A DNA stretch of 24,027 nucleotides from a virus. The DNA lies in the IMG/VR virus record IMGVR_UViG_3300021960_000498, positions 1 to 24,027 of that record, one strand, 5' to 3'. The position numbers were made by a program, and so were the translations under genes. Below are positions 21,258 through 24,027 of this stretch, piece after piece. Position 1 is the stretch's first letter. Each line of letters starts with the position of its first letter. The notes beneath the pieces are model-generated. The model was not told the DNA's origin. It ran no database searches and saw only the letters and a list, made by a program, of their open reading frames with translations.

Positions 21258-23221
21258 TACTGTCCTACACTCACTTTAAATTCAACTCCCAATAATGTAA
21301 AAAATAAAGGTTCAGATTGGGAGAAGGTCATCTGTCCTCTTCTGTCATAACCTAAAATAGGTTTTCTTCTTTTTAATCCAGTATAAAATTCACCACCTAT
21401 AAATGAAAAATCATTTCCATTAAGTGATAAATTTTGTGTCAAGTACATATTTGCTGTTGCCTCTACTATTCTTTTTTTCTGAGCTATTACATTACCACTA
21501 GATAATTTTAATTCCACCGGTAAAGTTTTAATTTCTGGAGTAAAATCTAATCCTATTTCAACATAAGAAGTTGGAACAGCACTCAATATAATTTGACCAG
21601 AAGATACAACTTTGTCGGGTTGCATTTGATCATCAGCAATAACTTTTACAGTTTCACCTTCTAAATGATCTAATCCAGTTACAGTTGTTGTTCCAGGTAA
21701 ACTTGCACCAGTTAATAAAACATTACTGTCTGTTGTATTGTCATCATTAAATGCCTCTACATAATAAACAGTAGATCCATTAATAGTTCTTTTTACTACA
21801 AAATAAATTTGATCAACATCAACAGCAACTTTTACAAACTCACCATCAATAGTTGATAAAGATGGAGCAATAACATTTTGTCCTCTTAAAATAGAATAAG
21901 TTGCAAGAGATCCATCGCTGCCATTAACAATCATTAATAAGTCACCATCATCAGTAGATGTTGCTTTTCTAAGAGCCATGTCAGATGGAGATCTTAATAA
22001 GTGAGAAGATAATAAAGAAATATTATTAGAGATATAAGATAACTCCACATCACTAAATAAAAATTCTCTTAATGCTTTACCAGCTCTTTGAATAAATAAA
22101 GTACCACTCTCAGCACCAATAGGTTTAATACCTTCTTTGGCCCCTCTTCTTGTTGCTGTACTTACAACTAAGTTGTTTGGAGTAATAGGATCTAGTGATG
22201 CCTGAGAAATAAAAAATTCACCTCCTTTAGTAAAGATCTGTAAGTCTCTACCAGCAAACAATCCAGTTATAGCATTAACACTATCAGTTGCTAGAGTAGC
22301 ATCAATAGCATCATCATCTAAAGTTTCTCCAGGATTAAAATCAAAAAACCTTGCAACTCTAGATGCGAAGATTGTATTAGGTCTAGATTTAGATCCACCA
22401 AAATATAATCTGCCTTGGTGAAAAGTTACAGTTCTTGGCCATCCTTTAGATGAGCTCCAGGCATCTTCGTAACCACTCTCTATAAACCAAGATCCAGATG
22501 CAATAGCATCCGTACTAAAAAATGGAATTTCAACAATAGCCTCTACTTCACTTGATGAAATAAATCCCGTTATTCTTGCTCTGCCTATTCCATCATTAGT
22601 CTCAACATACTGACCTACATCAGCAGCAGCAAAAGATCCACCACCAGCACTAATTTTAATATTACCATCTACTTCACTAGGTGTTAAAGAATGACCTCCA
22701 GCAGTTGTTGTAATAGTAAATGCATACTGAGGTATGTAATCAAAAGTAATATTTGTAATTGTCCAGGAGCTGTCACTTGCACCTCTAGTAATTTCTACTG
22801 GCTGCATATCTTCATGCACTACAATTAATGTATCAGCAGACTGAGCATAATCTAAAGTAGCTAAGTATGAGCTTTGAATTGTAGTAGTTAAATAATCATT
22901 ACCAGATCCATTAATATTAGTTACTAATTCTTTATCTTTATAAACATACATTCTATTATTAACAAATAACATCATGTAACTTTGAGTAGTTGAAAATTCA
23001 AATGGAACCAATCTTACTCCATTTTGAGGATTGGCAGCAGATGGTATTGTACTAATATATTCTAATCCTGGTCTACGAACAGCACCACCTTGTGGTTGGA
23101 TTAAAACATTACGAGCTTTATCAAGAGCATTATAATATTGATTAATATCAATCCTAGAATTTAATAATGGATCTAGTTCTCCAGTTGTGAAGTTTGATTG
23201 AATTGTTACAGCTCTGCTCAT
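21257..23221 (-). CDS. Tail tubular protein B (T7 gp12-like nozzle)
   Basis: The protein has 654 residues. The family signature is at the N-terminus: QSNFTTGELDPLLNSRIDIN, then YYNALDKARNVLIQPQGGAV and RRPGLEYI. The strand-rich body has WPRTVTFHQGRLYFGGS and NTIFASR near 260-285, and GGEFFISQASLDPITPNNLV, all typical of gp12-like nozzle proteins. It is shorter than T7 gp12 (794). It forms the distal tail tube below the gp11 ring. The TAATG overlap with tail tube A shows co-translation. Confidence 0.9.
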   Translation of the reverse strand: MSRAVTIQSNFTTGELDPLLNSRIDINQYYNALDKARNVLIQPQGGAVRRPGLEYISTIPSAANPQNGVRLVPFEFSTTQSYMMLFVNNRMYVYKDKELVTNINGSGNDYLTTTIQSSYLATLDYAQSADTLIVVHEDMQPVEITRGASDSSWTITNITFDYIPQYAFTITTTAGGHSLTPSEVDGNIKISAGGGSFAAADVGQYVETNDGIGRARITGFISSSEVEAIVEIPFFSTDAIASGSWFIESGYEDAWSSSKGWPRTVTFHQGRLYFGGSKSRPNTIFASRVARFFDFNPGETLDDDAIDATLATDSVNAITGLFAGRDLQIFTKGGEFFISQASLDPITPNNLVVSTATRRGAKEGIKPIGAESGTLFIQRAGKALREFLFSDVELSYISNNISLLSSHLLRSPSDMALRKATSTDDGDLLMIVNGSDGSLATYSILRGQNVIAPSLSTIDGEFVKVAVDVDQIYFVVKRTINGSTVYYVEAFNDDNTTDSNVLLTGASLPGTTTVTGLDHLEGETVKVIADDQMQPDKVVSSGQIILSAVPTSYVEIGLDFTPEIKTLPVELKLSSGNVIAQKKRIVEATANMYLTQNLSLNGNDFSFIGGEFYTGLKRRKPILGYDRRGQMTFSQSEPLFFTLLGVEFKVSVGQ

Positions 23222-23856
23222 TAGTCTCTAACATCTGTTAATGGGAAATCCACTATTGCGTAATTTGGTTTTCCTCTTCCGTCAATATTAGTTGCTTGTC
23301 GAAAATACCCACCCCTTCCATTTTCGCTTTCCGTACCCACAGCTACTTTTCTCCAATAATCAGATTTAGTTATTTGATCTGTTACTGGTTCTGCTAGATG
23401 CCATGCCATCATATAAACGAGTAGCTGAACAAAGTATGAGGGCATTAGTCCTTCAGTAATAACACTTGAAACATAATCTATATAAATTGTTTCCTCATTG
23501 GTAGCTATAGCTGGTCCAGATGATGTATATAAAATTTCGTAATTTTGTATTGGTAATACTCTTGTAGAGCTTGAATTATAAACTTGTAAAGGTGTAGATG
23601 AAATTGCAGTTGAAGGCATAACATATTGATAGGCCCATTCATTAATTGGTGTGCTTGAAGATCTAGCTAATTGTGTTTTTGTTAAGGCAAAAGACCAAGG
23701 GTATAAAGATAATGCTTGTTTCTTAACTGTGTCATAAATTTGATTACATACAGTTGCTGCATCATTTGTAGTATCACTAAACGATGAAATTGTGTCTGAA
23801 CCTAATAGCACTAATGCTTGGTTACAGATTGAAACATTTGTATCTCCACTTGCCAT
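23221..23856 (-). CDS. Tail tubular protein A (T7 gp11-like gatekeeper)
   Basis: The protein has 211 residues, near T7 gp11 (196). The N-terminal motif SICNQALVLLGSDTISSFSD, followed by CNQIYDTVKKQALSLYPWSF and ALTKTQLAR, is diagnostic. A later helix (VQLLVYMMAWHLAEPVTDQI) and a Gly/Arg segment (TESENGRGGYFRQA) also fit. It forms the ring between portal and nozzle. GAGGA lies 5 bases before the ATG. A strong hairpin separates it from the upstream gene, so its expression may be set separately from the capsid side. Confidence 0.9.
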   Translation of the reverse strand: MASGDTNVSICNQALVLLGSDTISSFSDTTNDAATVCNQIYDTVKKQALSLYPWSFALTKTQLARSSSTPINEWAYQYVMPSTAISSTPLQVYNSSSTRVLPIQNYEILYTSSGPAIATNEETIYIDYVSSVITEGLMPSYFVQLLVYMMAWHLAEPVTDQITKSDYWRKVAVGTESENGRGGYFRQATNIDGRGKPNYAIVDFPLTDVRD

Positions 23857-23877
23857 TTAAATCCTCTAATTTGTGAA

Positions 23878-23895
23878 GAGGCCCCGAAGGGCCTC
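23878..23895 (-). terminator. UUCG-loop hairpin between capsid-side gene and tail genes
   Basis: On the minus strand GAGGCCC-TTCG-GGGCCTC makes a perfect 7-base-pair GC-rich stem closed by the extra-stable C(UUCG)G loop. The following bases (TTCACAAATT) contain only a poor U run, so it may be a weak terminator, a processing site or a 3'-end stabiliser. It is by far the most GC-rich stem in this intergenic region. Confidence 0.65.
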
Positions 23896-23909
23896 CCCAG
23901 TATTAGTTA

Positions 23910-24027
23910 TTAGTCTGCGTCTGCAACTGATAGAGCTGTTCCATCAGATACATCAACAACTCCACTTGCGTTACTTAAAACAGTAACTAAAGTAGAAGTT
24001 GGTACAGAGCTATCCCATACATGAATT
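23910..24027 (-). CDS. C-terminal end of a gene upstream of tail tube A
   Basis: The frame is open from the right edge to TAA at 23910-23912, giving about 39 residues ending DGTALSVADAD. The sequence is Val/Ser/Thr-rich and strand-like (VPTSTLVTVLSNASGVVDVS). In T7-like order the gene before tail tube A is the major capsid protein or a small structural protein. The fragment is too short to decide between them. The start lies outside the window. Confidence 0.65.
   Translation of the reverse strand, partial: IHVWDSSVPTSTLVTVLSNASGVVDVSDGTALSVADAD

Overview
The window is a phage genome segment that is AT-rich throughout. It has podovirus (T7-like) virion architecture: reading leftwards from the right edge on the minus strand there is a gene end on the capsid side, tail tubular protein A (gp11-like), tail tubular protein B (gp12-like), three internal virion/ejection proteins, a fibre with a T7-type attachment domain, a glycine-rich adhesin and then a lysis block. 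AT-rich composition, a GTA-type 3TM holin, tiny Lys-rich overlapping genes and the T7-like tail resemble phages of marine alphaproteobacteria such as the pelagiphages. That host assignment is inference. No RNA polymerase, DNA polymerase, terminase, portal or complete capsid gene is in this window.

There are three transcription blocks. (1) Minus strand, 1-2431: a ribbon-helix-helix regulator, a DUF3310 protein, a DnaA domain-IV-like protein, a winged-HTH replication-initiator-like protein, a possible micro-ORF and an edge-truncated gene with its own promoter. (2) Plus strand, 2528-6514: a compact early operon with a serine recombinase, a YqaJ-type exonuclease paired with an ERF annealing protein, a LexA-like DNA-binding protein without protease, and several unknown small genes. 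(3) Minus strand, 6597-24027: the late operon. Blocks 1 and 2 diverge from an AT-rich control region at about 2432-2527. Blocks 2 and 3 converge at 6515-6596.

In block 1, the DnaA-like protein and the winged-HTH protein, together with three iteron-like repeats inside the latter's gene beside an AT-rich stretch, suggest an initiator-borne origin like that in the lambda O gene. The exonuclease/annealase pair would provide recombination. In block 3, a run of ATGA and TAATG overlaps ties together holin, coiled-coil membrane protein, amidase, metallophosphoesterase and several genes of 38-78 codons. Two different 2-oxoglutarate/Fe(II) oxygenases lie between the fibre and lysis genes.

Three small genes (38, 46 and 51 codons) were placed by their overlaps with neighbours. 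A 30-codon micro-ORF is reported tentatively. Intergenic space is minimal: no gene-free stretch reaches 300 bases, and the longest is 311-502. No tRNA, rRNA, CRISPR array or insertion sequence was seen.
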